Source: Roseobacter insulae (GTDB lineage Bacteria > Pseudomonadota > Alphaproteobacteria > Rhodobacterales > Rhodobacteraceae). Taken from it: 64,000 bases of DNA. Position 1 is the stretch's first letter. Every line of letters begins with the position of its first letter. Of this stretch, positions 33,770-43,642 are shown piece by piece. The notes beneath the pieces are model-generated. The model worked only from the letters and a program-made list of their open reading frames with translations. It did not search any database and was not told the origin of the DNA. The position numbers and the translations under genes are program-made. The stretch is taken from positions 186,001 through 250,000 of the forward strand of contig NZ_JAHXDN010000006.1 in NCBI RefSeq assembly GCF_019375555.1. The letters are read 5' to 3'.

Positions 33770-35238
33770 GGAGTGAGCGTGATGATCCGGTCGGTCTGAT
33801 CCGTCTTGTGTTCCGTCACCACCCCGTCAGGCCATGTGATCCGCAGCTGTGCGGTGTCTGCATCCGCCAGGCCAAAGTGTAGCGGACCGGCTTGCCCACC
33901 TGCATGACCGCCGCCGACCGTGACCTCCTGGGTTTGCGTGATGCCACCTGCGGAAAGTTCCACCAGCGCGCCGATGGCGCGGGTGTTTGCGCCGGGCATC
34001 CGCAGATCGACGGCCAGCCAGTGGCCGGTGCCTTCGGTGACATTGCGGTAAAGCTCCATGGGCGCGCGTCGGTTCATCACCACCAGATCAAGCCGGCCAT
34101 CGCCGTCCAGATCAGCCAGCGCCGCCCCGCGCGACCGGTCAAGCGTGGCGACACCCGCCTCCACTGAGCGTTCGGTAAAGGTGCCGTCCGCCTGCTGGAT
34201 CAACAGCGTGTTGGGGTCTTCCATGGCAAGGCCGGGCATTTGATCCACGTTGCCCTTGGCGATGAAAAGATCGGGGCGCGCGTCATTATTGACGTCGGCA
34301 AATTCCGCGTGCCAGCCCGTCGAAGGGCGCCCGTCATCCCCCAGATGCGGGCGTTGCGCGTAGGTGCCCAGCCCGTAGGGTGCGCGCGTGTAGTGCCCGT
34401 CCTCGCCCGCAATCTGCATGAGCTGGTCACCCATCGACGTCAGCATAACCTCCGCACGGCCATCCCCGGTGATGTCGCGGCTGGCAATGCCCATGCCCCA
34501 GAGCCTGATGGTCTCCCACCCGTCGTCCGGCCCGAGAAACCGCGCCAAGCCCAGATCGTACAACTGCTCGGATCCGGCGTGCACGTAGTAATGGCGGTCG
34601 TTGGATATGCGCAGCCGTTTCTGTCCACTCGCATCGCGGGCGAACAGGACGGAGAGGGCGCAATATCCCGGTGACAGGCGTGTGACCGCGAATCCCGCAC
34701 CGGTCCAGCGATGCAGGGTGTTGTCGTCACAGGCTTCAAACGGCCCTTCCGGGTCTTCGCGGTCCACGTAGTTACCGATGGCCAGCACCGGGCCAGCGGG
34801 CTCCCATGTGGCGGAGAAAGCGGTGGACCACGCCTCGCCTCCGTCAAACCCCAGGGCATCATTCTCAGCGGTGAAGCCGCAGGCGCCATCACCGCGCAAA
34901 AGCTGGTTCTCGCCAACCCGAAGCACCATGACATCAAGATGCCCGTCGCCGTCCACGTCCAAAGGGTAAGCCCCTGTCGCCGACGTCATGTTCGGAAGCA
35001 CGGCGCTGTCAAACTGCATCTCTCCCCTGTTGATCATCAAGGTTGCAGGGCTGTCACCCCCGGCAGCAAATATGTCGGGCAGACTGTCACCGTTGCAATC
35101 AAAGACGGCGACCCCGCCGCCCACGAAATGTTCCCATCCGCCGGTGTAACTATGGGCGGGCAGATTGGCGGAGACGTCTTCGAACAGCACACCGGCACTG
35201 GCCGTTTGCGCGATCAGACAGAAGGCAAGGGCTCTCAT
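33766..35238 (-). CDS. Secreted FG-GAP/VCBS repeat protein with ASPIC/UnbV C-terminus (CRTAC1-type)
   Basis: 490 residues. A short signal peptide ends near Ala15 (TASA). At least five calcium-loop repeats follow: DCNGDSLPD (47-55), DVDGDGHLD (94-102), DITGDGRAE, DVNNDARPD and DLDGDGRLD, the pattern of an integrin-alpha-like beta propeller. The C-terminus (NTRAIGALVELSAGG through RITWPDGV) is an ASPIC/UnbV domain. The role is unknown; likely extracytoplasmic and calcium binding. Its ATG overlaps the stop of the upstream xylR-like gene (ATGA), so it is translated after that regulator. Its 3' end overlaps the peroxidase gene. Confidence 0.88.
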   Translation of the reverse strand: MRALAFCLIAQTASAGVLFEDVSANLPAHSYTGGWEHFVGGGVAVFDCNGDSLPDIFAAGGDSPATLMINRGEMQFDSAVLPNMTSATGAYPLDVDGDGHLDVMVLRVGENQLLRGDGACGFTAENDALGFDGGEAWSTAFSATWEPAGPVLAIGNYVDREDPEGPFEACDDNTLHRWTGAGFAVTRLSPGYCALSVLFARDASGQKRLRISNDRHYYVHAGSEQLYDLGLARFLGPDDGWETIRLWGMGIASRDITGDGRAEVMLTSMGDQLMQIAGEDGHYTRAPYGLGTYAQRPHLGDDGRPSTGWHAEFADVNNDARPDLFIAKGNVDQMPGLAMEDPNTLLIQQADGTFTERSVEAGVATLDRSRGAALADLDGDGRLDLVVMNRRAPMELYRNVTEGTGHWLAVDLRMPGANTRAIGALVELSAGGITQTQEVTVGGGHAGGQAGPLHFGLADADTAQLRITWPDGVVTEHKTDQTDRIITLTP

Positions 35239-36494
35239 GACCGCCGCTCCGCCATCGCATCGGCGATTTCCGACAAGGCCAGCGCGGCGGCACCGTGGGC
35301 CCACATCAGGTCCCCCCAGGCGTGGGTTTCGATCTTCTGAGGTGCAGCATCGCGGTTGAGCGCCAAGGCGTGCATTTCCCGCAGCACATCGTCCGCATAT
35401 AGGTAATCATATTGCATTCGCTCGCCCGACAGGATGATCAGCGGCGGGTCAAACAGGTTGACGACATTGGCCAGCCCGAGCGCGAGAAACCGTCCGGCCC
35501 GCCGAAAGATCACCCGTGCGGCCTCGTTACCGGCTTTCGCCTGCTCGTAAAGCTGTTGCAACATGACATCCGGCGCGGCGGTGTCATAATTTGTGGAATC
35601 CAGCGCAGTTGAGGCTTCGCGCACAAGTGCATAGTCGGCGATATAGGCTTCCAGGCAACCGCGTTGCCCACATTGGCACAAGGCGCCATCCATCTGGACC
35701 TTGGTGTGCCCCAGTTCCATTCCCAGGGAGCCGGCGCCGCGGTAGAGACGATGATTGATCACCAACCCCATGCCGACACCCTGTTCAATGGTGACAACGG
35801 CAAAATCGGCCATGGCCCGGCCCTTGCCAAACCAGAGTTCTGCAAGCGTAACGAGGTTGGTGTCATTATCCACCGCGACCGGCACACCAAAGGCATCCTC
35901 GGCCAGCCGTCTGAGCGGCAGATCCACGTCGGTAAGCAGGGGAGACCACACCATTTGCCCGGTGGCATGATCAATCATCCCCGGCATCCCCAGACCGATA
36001 CAGGCGATGTCGGTACGAGCCAGATTGGCGTCGTCGAGAAGTGCGTCCAGAACCTGCCCGGTTTCCTGCAACATCTGGGCGGCGGTTCGTTTGCGCGGCG
36101 TGCAGGCGAGGCTGGCCTGCGCCAGCGGTTGCCCCGCCGCATCCACCAACAGGGCCGTGTGATGAGCCCGAGACAGTTTGATGCCCACCACGTATCCGGC
36201 ATCGGGTTGCACGGAGAGGGCGACGGGCGGGCGGCCCCGTGTGCTGCTGCGGGTCGTGTCGCTGCTTTCCTGCAGCAGGCCGAGGTCCAGCAGCTCTCCG
36301 ACCAGCGCCGTGATCGAGGCGGGGCTGACCCTCAGTTTCTTGGCCAGATCGATCCGTGAAATCTGTCCTGCGGAGCGCACGCATTCGAAGACGCGATATC
36401 TCAGGCTGGTGCCCGTCGCTTCGGATTCCGGGCGAATCGGCCCACATCCATCGGGGCTTTCTGCGACCTGTGACTGCGTAATTTCGACATTCAT
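35235..36494 (-). CDS. xylR: ROK-family transcriptional repressor of the xylose operon (XylR-like)
   Basis: 419 residues. N-terminal winged helix-turn-helix (GQISRIDLAKKLRVSPASITALVGELLDLGLL) and a ROK domain with the zinc-binding CQCGQRGC (Cys273, 275, 280) and the DNDTN motif. It is divergent from xylFHGBA, a normal position for its repressor; inducer probably xylose or glucose (inference). GAGGG lies upstream of the ATG. Unlike most such repressors it forms a coupled pair with a downstream gene for an exported FG-GAP protein. Confidence 0.87.
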   Translation of the reverse strand: MNVEITQSQVAESPDGCGPIRPESEATGTSLRYRVFECVRSAGQISRIDLAKKLRVSPASITALVGELLDLGLLQESSDTTRSSTRGRPPVALSVQPDAGYVVGIKLSRAHHTALLVDAAGQPLAQASLACTPRKRTAAQMLQETGQVLDALLDDANLARTDIACIGLGMPGMIDHATGQMVWSPLLTDVDLPLRRLAEDAFGVPVAVDNDTNLVTLAELWFGKGRAMADFAVVTIEQGVGMGLVINHRLYRGAGSLGMELGHTKVQMDGALCQCGQRGCLEAYIADYALVREASTALDSTNYDTAAPDVMLQQLYEQAKAGNEAARVIFRRAGRFLALGLANVVNLFDPPLIILSGERMQYDYLYADDVLREMHALALNRDAAPQKIETHAWGDLMWAHGAAALALSEIADAMAERRS

Positions 36495-36591
36495 TTATTC
36501 AGCCCTCAAAAATAAAAGCACGCAAATTGGCTGGAATGAGCGAAATTTATCAAGAAACCCCGTCGATGACCGATATTTTTGCACTTCGAGC

Positions 36592-36608
36592 ATAAATTTA
36601 TTTTGACA
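36592..36608. promoter_or_regulatory. AT-rich palindrome abutting the xylF -35 element
   Basis: ATAAATTTAT (36592-36601) is a perfect 10-bp palindrome, directly followed by a consensus TTGACA at 36603-36608. The layout copies the frcR-frcB region, where an AT-rich palindrome also stands just before TTGACA. A related AAATTTATCAAG lies at 36543-36554. A convincing -10 was not found. Likely operator for the divergent ROK repressor. Confidence 0.5.
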
Positions 36609-36696
36609 GCTGAATTAAAACAGTCAATCCTTTTACGCATGCCAGATCTGAAACCGGCATCAACAGTCAACAGAACTGTCCCATTGGGAGGATACA

Positions 36697-37725
36697 ATGA
36701 AGAAGATCACTTTTCTGGGCGCCGCCATGTCGGCCGCCCTTGCAACAGCTGCATACGCGGACGGCCACGCGCTGAAGGTCGGCGTAAGCTGGTCCAACTT
36801 TCAGGAAGAGCGCTGGAAGACCGATGAAGCGGCCATCAAGGCGGCGTTGAACGCGGCGGGCGCAACCTACATGTCCGCTGATGCGCAGGCGTCAGCCGCA
36901 AAGCAGCTCACCGACGTTGAAGCGCTGATCGCGCAGGGCGCGGATGCGCTGATCATCCTGTCGGTTGACAAGGATGCCGTGGGTCCGGCCGTCGACAAAG
37001 CGGACGCCGAAGGTATTCCGGTGGTGGGCTATGACCGTCTGATCGAAGACCCGCGCGCTTTCTACCTGACGTTCGACAACAAGGGTGTTGGCCGGATCAT
37101 TGCGGAAACCATCGTTGCAAAGCAGCCCGAGGGCAACTTCGCCATCATCAAGGGTGATAAGGGTGACCCGAACGCCGGTTTCCTGCTCGAAGGCATGATG
37201 GAAGTGATCGGCGATGATGTCGCGTCGGGCAAGATCAACATCGTCGGCGAGGCCTTCACCGATGGCTGGAAGCCGGATAATGCTCAGAAAAACATGGAGC
37301 AGATCCTGACCGCCAGCGACAACAAGGTGGATGCGGTATTGTCGCAGAACGATGGCATGGCCGGCGGTGCAATTGCGGCACTTGCGGCGCAGGGGCTCAG
37401 CGTGCCGGTGGGGGGCCAGGATGGCGACCACGCGGCTCTGAACCGTGTTGCGCGCGGCGAACAAACGGTTTCAGTGTGGAAGAACTCTCGCGAACTGGGT
37501 GCGGCTGCGGCCAATATCGCGCTGGCGCTGGCGGACGGCACGGCGCTGGCCGACATCGACGGTGCGGTAAAATGGTCCGGTGGTGAGAAGGGCGTTGAAA
37601 TGAACGCGATCTTCCTTGATCCGACACCGATCACCAAGGACAACCTGAGCAAGGCGATCGACGCTGGTCACATTGATCAGGCAAAAGCCTGCGCAGGTGC
37701 AATGGACGGCGTTGCCGGCTGCTGA
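36697..37725 (+). CDS. xylF: Xylose ABC transporter, periplasmic binding protein
   Basis: 342 residues, Peripla_BP_4 family. Signal peptide to Ala21, mature start DGHALKVGVSW. XylF-like segments include IPVVGYDRLIED, SQNDGMAGGAIAAL and VPVGGQDGDHAALNRVARGEQTVSVWK. GGGAGG lies before the ATG. It delivers sugar to XylH/XylG. The presence of glucokinase in the operon suggests glucose may be a second ligand. A hairpin follows the gene. Confidence 0.93.
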   Translation: MKKITFLGAAMSAALATAAYADGHALKVGVSWSNFQEERWKTDEAAIKAALNAAGATYMSADAQASAAKQLTDVEALIAQGADALIILSVDKDAVGPAVDKADAEGIPVVGYDRLIEDPRAFYLTFDNKGVGRIIAETIVAKQPEGNFAIIKGDKGDPNAGFLLEGMMEVIGDDVASGKINIVGEAFTDGWKPDNAQKNMEQILTASDNKVDAVLSQNDGMAGGAIAALAAQGLSVPVGGQDGDHAALNRVARGEQTVSVWKNSRELGAAAANIALALADGTALADIDGAVKWSGGEKGVEMNAIFLDPTPITKDNLSKAIDAGHIDQAKACAGAMDGVAGC

Positions 37726-37740
37726 TCTGCAGTGATCCTG

Positions 37741-37767
37741 CCGGGCGCGGACAATGACTGCGCCCGG
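37741..37767 (+). other. Intercistronic GC hairpin after xylF
   Basis: CCGGGCGC and GCGCCCGG form a perfect 8-bp stem, extendable by a wobble and one more pair around an ACAATGA loop, 15 bp after the xylF stop and 89 bp before xylH. Same position relative to binding-protein and permease genes as in the other four ABC operons of the window. Confidence 0.7.
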
Positions 37768-37856
37768 TCTCTTACCACTTCTACACAGCGAAACGGCATG
37801 TCCCTGCGCATCTGGGCGCAGCGTGGAGAAGCTGTTTCTGCAAGGGGCGCTGAACC

Positions 37857-39179
37857 ATGACCGACCAAACAACGCAACCATCCAGTTCAACACCGGCGAA
37901 AGAAGGCGTTGTGGCCCGTTTCTTTCGCGAGACGGAGCTGGACACCCGCCTGCTGGGCATGCTGGGCGCGCTGGCGCTGATCTGGATCGGGTTTCACTTT
38001 TACGGCCAGATGTTCCGTGGCGGCGGATTCTTCCTGACCCCGCGCAACCTGTGGAACCTGTCCGTTCAGACGGCCTCCATCGGGATCATGGCCACGGGCA
38101 TGGTGCTCGTCATCATTACCCGGCACATTGACCTCTCCGTCGGGTCGGTTCTGGGCTTCTGCGCAATTATCATGGGGGTCGTGCAGGTCAATGTCCTGCC
38201 GCAATATCTGGGTCTCGGGCATCCCGTGATCTGGATCATCGCGGTTCTGGTCGGCATTGTCTGCGGCACATTCATCGGCGCCTTTCACGGGGCGCTGATC
38301 GCCTATGGCAAGATCCCGGCCTTCATCGTGACGCTGGGCGGGCTGCTGGTCTGGCGCGGCGCCGCCTTCCTTGTGGCGCGCGGCGAGACGATCTCTCCCG
38401 TTGATCCCACTTTCGCCCTGCTGGGCGGCGGACCCTACGGAGCCATCGGGTCTACCGGAAGCTGGATTGTCGGACTTCTGGGCTGTGCGGCTGTCCTGGG
38501 GCTGGTCGTGCTGGGGCGTCGCAAGCGGCGTATCTTTCATATCACGCAACGCCCGGTCTGGGCGGAAAGCTTTATCGCTGTCGTCGGCTGCGGTGCCGTG
38601 ATCGGTGCCGTGATGCTGGTCAACGCCTACCCGTGGCCCCGTGGCATCGTGCGCAGGTATGCTGCTGCCAACGAGATAGAAATACCCGCGGAAGGGCTGT
38701 TCATCTCGCACGGGTTTGCGATCCCGGTCCTGATCCTTGTGGCGGTTGCGATCTTCATGACGATATTGATGTCCCGCTCCCGCTTCGGACGGTATGTATA
38801 CGCCATCGGCGGCAACCCCGAGGCCGCGGAACTGGCGGGCATCAACACCCGCTGGATGACGGTCAAGATATTTGCCCTGATGGGCGCATTGGCCGGGCTC
38901 TCTGCGGTTGTCGCCTCCGCGCGCCTGGGCTCGGCCACCAACGCGCTTGGCACGCTGGATGAGCTCTACGTCATCGCCGCGGCAGTGATTGGCGGCACAT
39001 CGCTCGCCGGAGGCGTCGGCACGATTTACGGTGCCATCCTCGGTGCGCTCGTGATGCAATCGCTGCAAACGGGCATGGTGCTCATCGGCTTTGACGCCGC
39101 AATGCAACAGATTGTCGTTGGCTCGGTCCTCGTTCTGGCCGTGTACCTCGACATTCTCTATCGCCGCAAATCCAAGTGA
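37857..39179 (+). CDS. xylH: Xylose ABC transporter permease
   Basis: 440 residues, RbsC/XylH-type permease with about ten hydrophobic segments. Family motifs [37 protein letters not shown] and [24 protein letters not shown] are present. A long central loop (about residues 210-280) carries a basic KRR cluster. The last bases overlap an upstream GTG of xylG, while the better xylG start lies 11 bp after the stop. Confidence 0.92.
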   Translation: MTDQTTQPSSSTPAKEGVVARFFRETELDTRLLGMLGALALIWIGFHFYGQMFRGGGFFLTPRNLWNLSVQTASIGIMATGMVLVIITRHIDLSVGSVLGFCAIIMGVVQVNVLPQYLGLGHPVIWIIAVLVGIVCGTFIGAFHGALIAYGKIPAFIVTLGGLLVWRGAAFLVARGETISPVDPTFALLGGGPYGAIGSTGSWIVGLLGCAAVLGLVVLGRRKRRIFHITQRPVWAESFIAVVGCGAVIGAVMLVNAYPWPRGIVRRYAAANEIEIPAEGLFISHGFAIPVLILVAVAIFMTILMSRSRFGRYVYAIGGNPEAAELAGINTRWMTVKIFALMGALAGLSAVVASARLGSATNALGTLDELYVIAAAVIGGTSLAGGVGTIYGAILGALVMQSLQTGMVLIGFDAAMQQIVVGSVLVLAVYLDILYRRKSK

Positions 39180-39190
39180 GGGGACAGACC

Positions 39191-39955
39191 ATGACAACTC
39201 AACGCACAGACACCCCGCTTGTTCAGCTCAAGGATATCTCCATCTCTTTCGGAGGGATTCGCGCGGTCGACCATGTCAGCCTTGACCTCTACCCCGGTGA
39301 AGTTGTGGGCCTGCTGGGCCATAACGGGGCGGGAAAATCGACGCTGATCAAGATCCTCGCCGGTGCCTATCAGAAGGACGGGGGCGAGATCCTGATCAAT
39401 GGCGAACATGCCGAGATCAACAGCCCGCGGGATGCACGCGACTTCAACATCGAGACGATCTACCAGACGCTGGCGCTGGCCGATAACCTTGATGCGGCCT
39501 CCAACCTGTTTCTGGGGCGCGAACTGGTCACCGGCTTGGGCTTTGTGGATGACGCGAAGATGGAGAACGAGACGGCAAAGATCATGGCGCGTCTCAATCC
39601 CAATTTCAAAAAGCTCAAGGAACCGGTGAGCGCACTTTCCGGCGGGCAACGTCAGTCCGTTGCGATTGCACGAGCGGTCTATTTCAACGCCAAGATCCTG
39701 ATCATGGACGAACCCACGGCAGCCCTGGGCGTGCATGAAACCCAGATGGTGGCGGAACTGATCCAGGAACTGAAAAAGCAGGGATTGGGTATTTTCCTGA
39801 TCTCGCACGACACCCGCGAAATGCTGGAGCTCTGTGACCGTGTGTCGGTCATGAAAAACGGCAAGCTGATCGGGACGGAGCGTGTGGAAGATGTGACCGA
39901 AGATGATATCCTCAGCATGATCATCATGGGCAAGAAGCCTGACAAGGCGGCATAG
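39191..39955 (+). CDS. xylG: Xylose ABC transporter ATP-binding protein (single domain)
   Basis: 254 residues. Walker [10 protein letters not shown] at 43-51, signature [14 protein letters not shown], Walker [13 protein letters not shown] and switch His in LISHDT. E. coli XylG has two ABC domains and about 510 residues. This is the single-domain form common in alphaproteobacteria and resembles FrcA. The ATG at 39191 follows GAGGGGA; a GTG at 39176 overlapping xylH is the alternative. Confidence 0.9.
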   Translation: MTTQRTDTPLVQLKDISISFGGIRAVDHVSLDLYPGEVVGLLGHNGAGKSTLIKILAGAYQKDGGEILINGEHAEINSPRDARDFNIETIYQTLALADNLDAASNLFLGRELVTGLGFVDDAKMENETAKIMARLNPNFKKLKEPVSALSGGQRQSVAIARAVYFNAKILIMDEPTAALGVHETQMVAELIQELKKQGLGIFLISHDTREMLELCDRVSVMKNGKLIGTERVEDVTEDDILSMIIMGKKPDKAA

Positions 39956-39959
39956 CGGA

Positions 39960-41399
39960 ATGTATCTGGGGCTGGATCTTGGCACATCAAGTCTGAAGGG
40001 CGTCCTGATCGACGAGGACCAACTCCTTCTTGCCGAGGCAAGCGCGCCTCTCTCGGTGGAGCGCTTGCACAGCGGCTGGTCGGAACAGAACCCGGCCGAC
40101 TGGCTCGCGGCAACCGAAACGGTGATGACGGCGCTGGCCGCGCAAAATGATCTGAGCGCGGTGCGCGGCATCGGTCTCAGCGGCCATATGCACGGTGCTA
40201 CGCTGCTGGATGGCGCAGATGAGGTTTTGCGGCCCTGTATGCTCTGGAACGACACGCGCAGCCATGCGGAAGCGGCGGCCTTTGATGCGGACCCGCAGTG
40301 GCGTGACATCACCGGGAACATCGTCTTTCCCGGATTCACCGCGCCCAAGGTCGAATGGGTGCGGTTGCACGAGCCCGAGATTTTCGGACGGACGCGCAAG
40401 GTGCTGTTGCCCAAGGATTACCTGCGCCTGTGGCTCACCGGGGAAGCGGTGTCGGAGATGTCGGATGCTGCGGGGACAAGCTGGCTGAACACCGGCAGGC
40501 GGGACTGGTCCGACCCGCTGCTGGCCGCCTCCGGTCTGACCCGCGACCACATGCCGAGGCTTGTGGAAGGCGCGCAGGTCTCTGGCCACTTGCGAGAGGC
40601 TCTGGCGACGCGGTGGGGTCTGCCGACCGGCGTGGTCGTCGCGGGCGGTGCGGGCGACAATGCGGCGGCTGCGGTTGGCATGGGGGTGGTGAAGCCTGGG
40701 CAGGCCTTCCTGTCCCTGGGCACTTCCGGCGTTCTTTTCGCGGCAAGCGCGGCCTATCAGCCCGACGCGCCAAGCGCTGTGCATACGTTCTGCCACGCGC
40801 TGCCCGACACCTGGCACCAGATGGGGGTGATCCTTGCGTGCACGGATGCCTTGAACTGGTATGCGCGGCTGGTGCAGTCGGAGGCCGGCAGTCTGACGGC
40901 TGGTCTGGGCGCGCTGCAGGCGCCCTCTGATACCCTGTTTCTTCCCTATCTGGGCGGCGAACGGACGCCACATAACGACGCGACGGCGCGCGGTGCTTTT
41001 TTGGGGCTGGACCATGCGACCGACACCACCGCGGGCGCGCGCGCCGTGCTGGAAGGGGTCAGCTTTGCCTTCAAGGACAGCTACGATGCGCTGAGCAGCA
41101 CCGGCACCCGGATAGACACGCTGGTAGCCGTCGGCGGGGGCAGCCGGTCCGAGCATTGGCTCAAGATGCTGGCGACGGTGCTGGACACCCCCATCGATGT
41201 TCCGACCGCCGGTGATTTTGGCGGCGCATTCGGTGCCGCGCGGTTAGGCCAAATGGCGGCCCTTGGGGGCGGTGTCGAACTTGCCACCGCACCTGCAACA
41301 GAACGCACCATCACCCCCCGGACCGAACTGAAAGACGCCTTCGTCGAGCGCCACGCTCGGTATCGCGCAGCATATCACGCCCTCAAGGAGGCCCTATGA
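39960..41399 (+). CDS. xylB: Xylulokinase
   Basis: 479 residues, FGGY carbohydrate kinase family. The N-terminal [10 protein letters not shown] phosphate loop, HMHGATLLD substrate region, the catalytic Asp in [12 protein letters not shown] and C-terminal [16 protein letters not shown] are present. Phosphorylates D-xylulose made by XylA to xylulose 5-phosphate for the pentose phosphate pathway. The stop overlaps the xylA start as ATGA. Confidence 0.95.
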   Translation: MYLGLDLGTSSLKGVLIDEDQLLLAEASAPLSVERLHSGWSEQNPADWLAATETVMTALAAQNDLSAVRGIGLSGHMHGATLLDGADEVLRPCMLWNDTRSHAEAAAFDADPQWRDITGNIVFPGFTAPKVEWVRLHEPEIFGRTRKVLLPKDYLRLWLTGEAVSEMSDAAGTSWLNTGRRDWSDPLLAASGLTRDHMPRLVEGAQVSGHLREALATRWGLPTGVVVAGGAGDNAAAAVGMGVVKPGQAFLSLGTSGVLFAASAAYQPDAPSAVHTFCHALPDTWHQMGVILACTDALNWYARLVQSEAGSLTAGLGALQAPSDTLFLPYLGGERTPHNDATARGAFLGLDHATDTTAGARAVLEGVSFAFKDSYDALSSTGTRIDTLVAVGGGSRSEHWLKMLATVLDTPIDVPTAGDFGGAFGAARLGQMAALGGGVELATAPATERTITPRTELKDAFVERHARYRAAYHALKEAL

Positions 41400-42700
41400 C
41401 CGACTTTTTCGCAGGCATTTCGCCCGTCACATACTCTCCGGATGCGCCCGCGGATCAACTGGCCTACCGTCACTACAACCCGGATGAAGTGGTCGCCGGC
41501 AAGCGGTTGGAGGATCACTTGCGTTTTGCGGTGGCATGGTGGCACAGTTTTGCCTGGCCCGGCGGGGATCCCTTTGGCGGGCAGACATTTGAGCGCCCGT
41601 GGTTTGGCGACACGATGGCGCTGGCCCGGCTGAAGGCCGATGTGGCCTTCGAGATGTTCGAGATTCTCGGCCAGCCGTATTACTGCTGGCATGACGCCGA
41701 CATCCGGCCCGAAGGTGCGAGCTTTGCCGAGAGCAATCGCAACTTCGAAGAGATTATCGACTATCTGGGCGAAAAGATGCAGGCGCAGGGAACCAGATTG
41801 CTGTGGGGCACGGCCAATCTCTTCTCGCACCGTCGGTTCATGTCCGGTGCCGCAACGAACCCGGACCCGGAGGTTTTTGCATGGTCTGCTGCGACGGTGA
41901 AGAATTGCATTGACGCAACGCAAAAGCTGGGGGGTGAAAACTATGTTCTCTGGGGCGGGCGTGAAGGCTACGAGACGCTGCTCAACACCGATCTGAAGCG
42001 CGAACGCGCGCAGGCCGGGCGCTTCCTGCAGATGGTTGTCGATTACAAGCACAAGATCGGCTTTGAGGGCGCGATCCTGATCGAACCCAAACCGCAGGAG
42101 CCGACGAAACATCAATATGACTACGACGTCGGCACGGTCTATGGATTCCTCAAGGAATTCGGACTGGAGGGCGAGGTTCAGATGAACATCGAGCAGGGCC
42201 ACGCCATCCTCGCCGGCCACAGTTTCGAGCACGAGCTGGCGATGGCCTCCGCATTGGGCCTCTTCGGATCGATCGATATGAACCGGAACGATTACCAATC
42301 CGGCTGGGACACCGATCAGTTTCCCAACAACGTGCCCGAAGTGGCGCTCGCCTATTACGAGGTGCTCAAGGCGGGCGGGTTCACCACGGGCGGGACAAAC
42401 TTCGATGCCAAGCTCAGGCGCCAGAGCCTTGATCCGGCTGACCTGATTGCCGCCCATGTGGGAGCGATGGACGTCTGCGCACGGGGGCTGAAAGCGGCTG
42501 CCCGGATGCTGGAAGACGGTGGTCTGGAAGCGGCGCGGGATGCGCGTTACGCTGGCTGGCAACAGAATGTAGCTCAGGGCTGGCTGCGCAGCGCGACGCT
42601 TGAAGACATCGAAGCGGCGGTCGCGGCGGGCGAGATTGATCCTCAGCCGCGTTCGGGCCGGCAGGAAGTACTAGAGAACTACGTGAACCGATTTGTCTGA
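41396..42700 (+). CDS. xylA: Xylose isomerase
   Basis: 434 residues, the class II length. Converts D-xylose to D-xylulose, often D-glucose to D-fructose as well. The active-site His in [13 protein letters not shown] and the metal/substrate residues in [26 protein letters not shown] and GSIDMNRND are present. ATG overlaps the xylB stop. It is followed 12 bp later by glucokinase, an unusual pairing. Confidence 0.96.
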   Translation: MTDFFAGISPVTYSPDAPADQLAYRHYNPDEVVAGKRLEDHLRFAVAWWHSFAWPGGDPFGGQTFERPWFGDTMALARLKADVAFEMFEILGQPYYCWHDADIRPEGASFAESNRNFEEIIDYLGEKMQAQGTRLLWGTANLFSHRRFMSGAATNPDPEVFAWSAATVKNCIDATQKLGGENYVLWGGREGYETLLNTDLKRERAQAGRFLQMVVDYKHKIGFEGAILIEPKPQEPTKHQYDYDVGTVYGFLKEFGLEGEVQMNIEQGHAILAGHSFEHELAMASALGLFGSIDMNRNDYQSGWDTDQFPNNVPEVALAYYEVLKAGGFTTGGTNFDAKLRRQSLDPADLIAAHVGAMDVCARGLKAAARMLEDGGLEAARDARYAGWQQNVAQGWLRSATLEDIEAAVAAGEIDPQPRSGRQEVLENYVNRFV

Positions 42701-42712
42701 GGGCGCATACGC

Positions 42713-43642
42713 ATGGCACTAATTCTGGCAGATGTTGGCGGCACTAATGTTCGCTTTGCCTGCGCGCGCGATGGGGCCATCGATACATCACTGACGCGCA
42801 GGTACCAAAACGATGACTACGCAGATTTCGACGCGGCCCTGGAGGCTTATCTTGCGCACGCTCACGTGAAAAACCTGCAAGCGCTGACAGTTGCGGTGGC
42901 CGGGCCGGTGACCGGACACTCAGCGCGGCTGACCAATCGTGGCTGGGATTTCGATGTGCGCCAGCTAGGTCGTCGGCATGGGGCGGGCCGGGTGGATTTG
43001 CTCAACGATCTCAGTGCGCTGGGGTATGCGCTTGACAGTCTTGGCCCCGACGGCACCGACGTGGTTCTGGAGGCGCCTGCCTCCGACAATGATCAGCGCC
43101 TCGTGATCGGCGCGGGCACCGGGTTCAACGTCAGCCCGGTTCTGCGCGTCGGTGATCGGACCGTCTGTCTGCGCGCCGAGGCTGGCCTGGGCAGCCTGCC
43201 CACCCGCGTCGCAAAGCATATGCTGGAGTATATTGGCAAGCCCGCACCTTGGGTGCGCTGCGCCGAGGATGCGGTGCGCGGGCCGGGTCTGGCCGAATTA
43301 CACGCCGCGGCCACGGATCAGCCAAAAATCGACGCACGCGATGTTATCGCGGCGGCCAATGCAGGCGACGCATCGGCCACCGCATCGGTGGAAACCTACG
43401 CGCGGATGCTGGGCGCGTTCATTCAGGATCTCAGACTGCTTTATATGCCCACCGGGGGCATATATCTGGCCGGTTCTGTGGTGCGCGGTCTTCTGGGCAG
43501 CCCGGCGCGCAGGACATTTGTGGATATGCTGCGCGATCAGCCCACGGTGAAGCAGAGGATGTCGCCGCTGCCGGTATCGGTGATCACGCAGGACGAAGCC
43601 GCACTGCTCGGTTGCCTTGCCTATGCGCAGGCCGTGACCTAG
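42713..43642 (+). CDS. glk: Glucokinase
   Basis: 309 residues of the bacterial Glk family (not ROK). LADVGGTNVRFA phosphate motif, NDLSALGYAL, the GAGTGFNVSPV segment and a catalytic Asp in the NDL motif are visible. Phosphorylates glucose to glucose 6-phosphate for the Entner-Doudoroff route. Placement as the last gene of xylFHGBA suggests the transporter also brings in glucose (inference). The stop overlaps that of the convergent beta-galactosidase gene. Confidence 0.92.
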   Translation: MALILADVGGTNVRFACARDGAIDTSLTRRYQNDDYADFDAALEAYLAHAHVKNLQALTVAVAGPVTGHSARLTNRGWDFDVRQLGRRHGAGRVDLLNDLSALGYALDSLGPDGTDVVLEAPASDNDQRLVIGAGTGFNVSPVLRVGDRTVCLRAEAGLGSLPTRVAKHMLEYIGKPAPWVRCAEDAVRGPGLAELHAAATDQPKIDARDVIAAANAGDASATASVETYARMLGAFIQDLRLLYMPTGGIYLAGSVVRGLLGSPARRTFVDMLRDQPTVKQRMSPLPVSVITQDEAALLGCLAYAQAVT

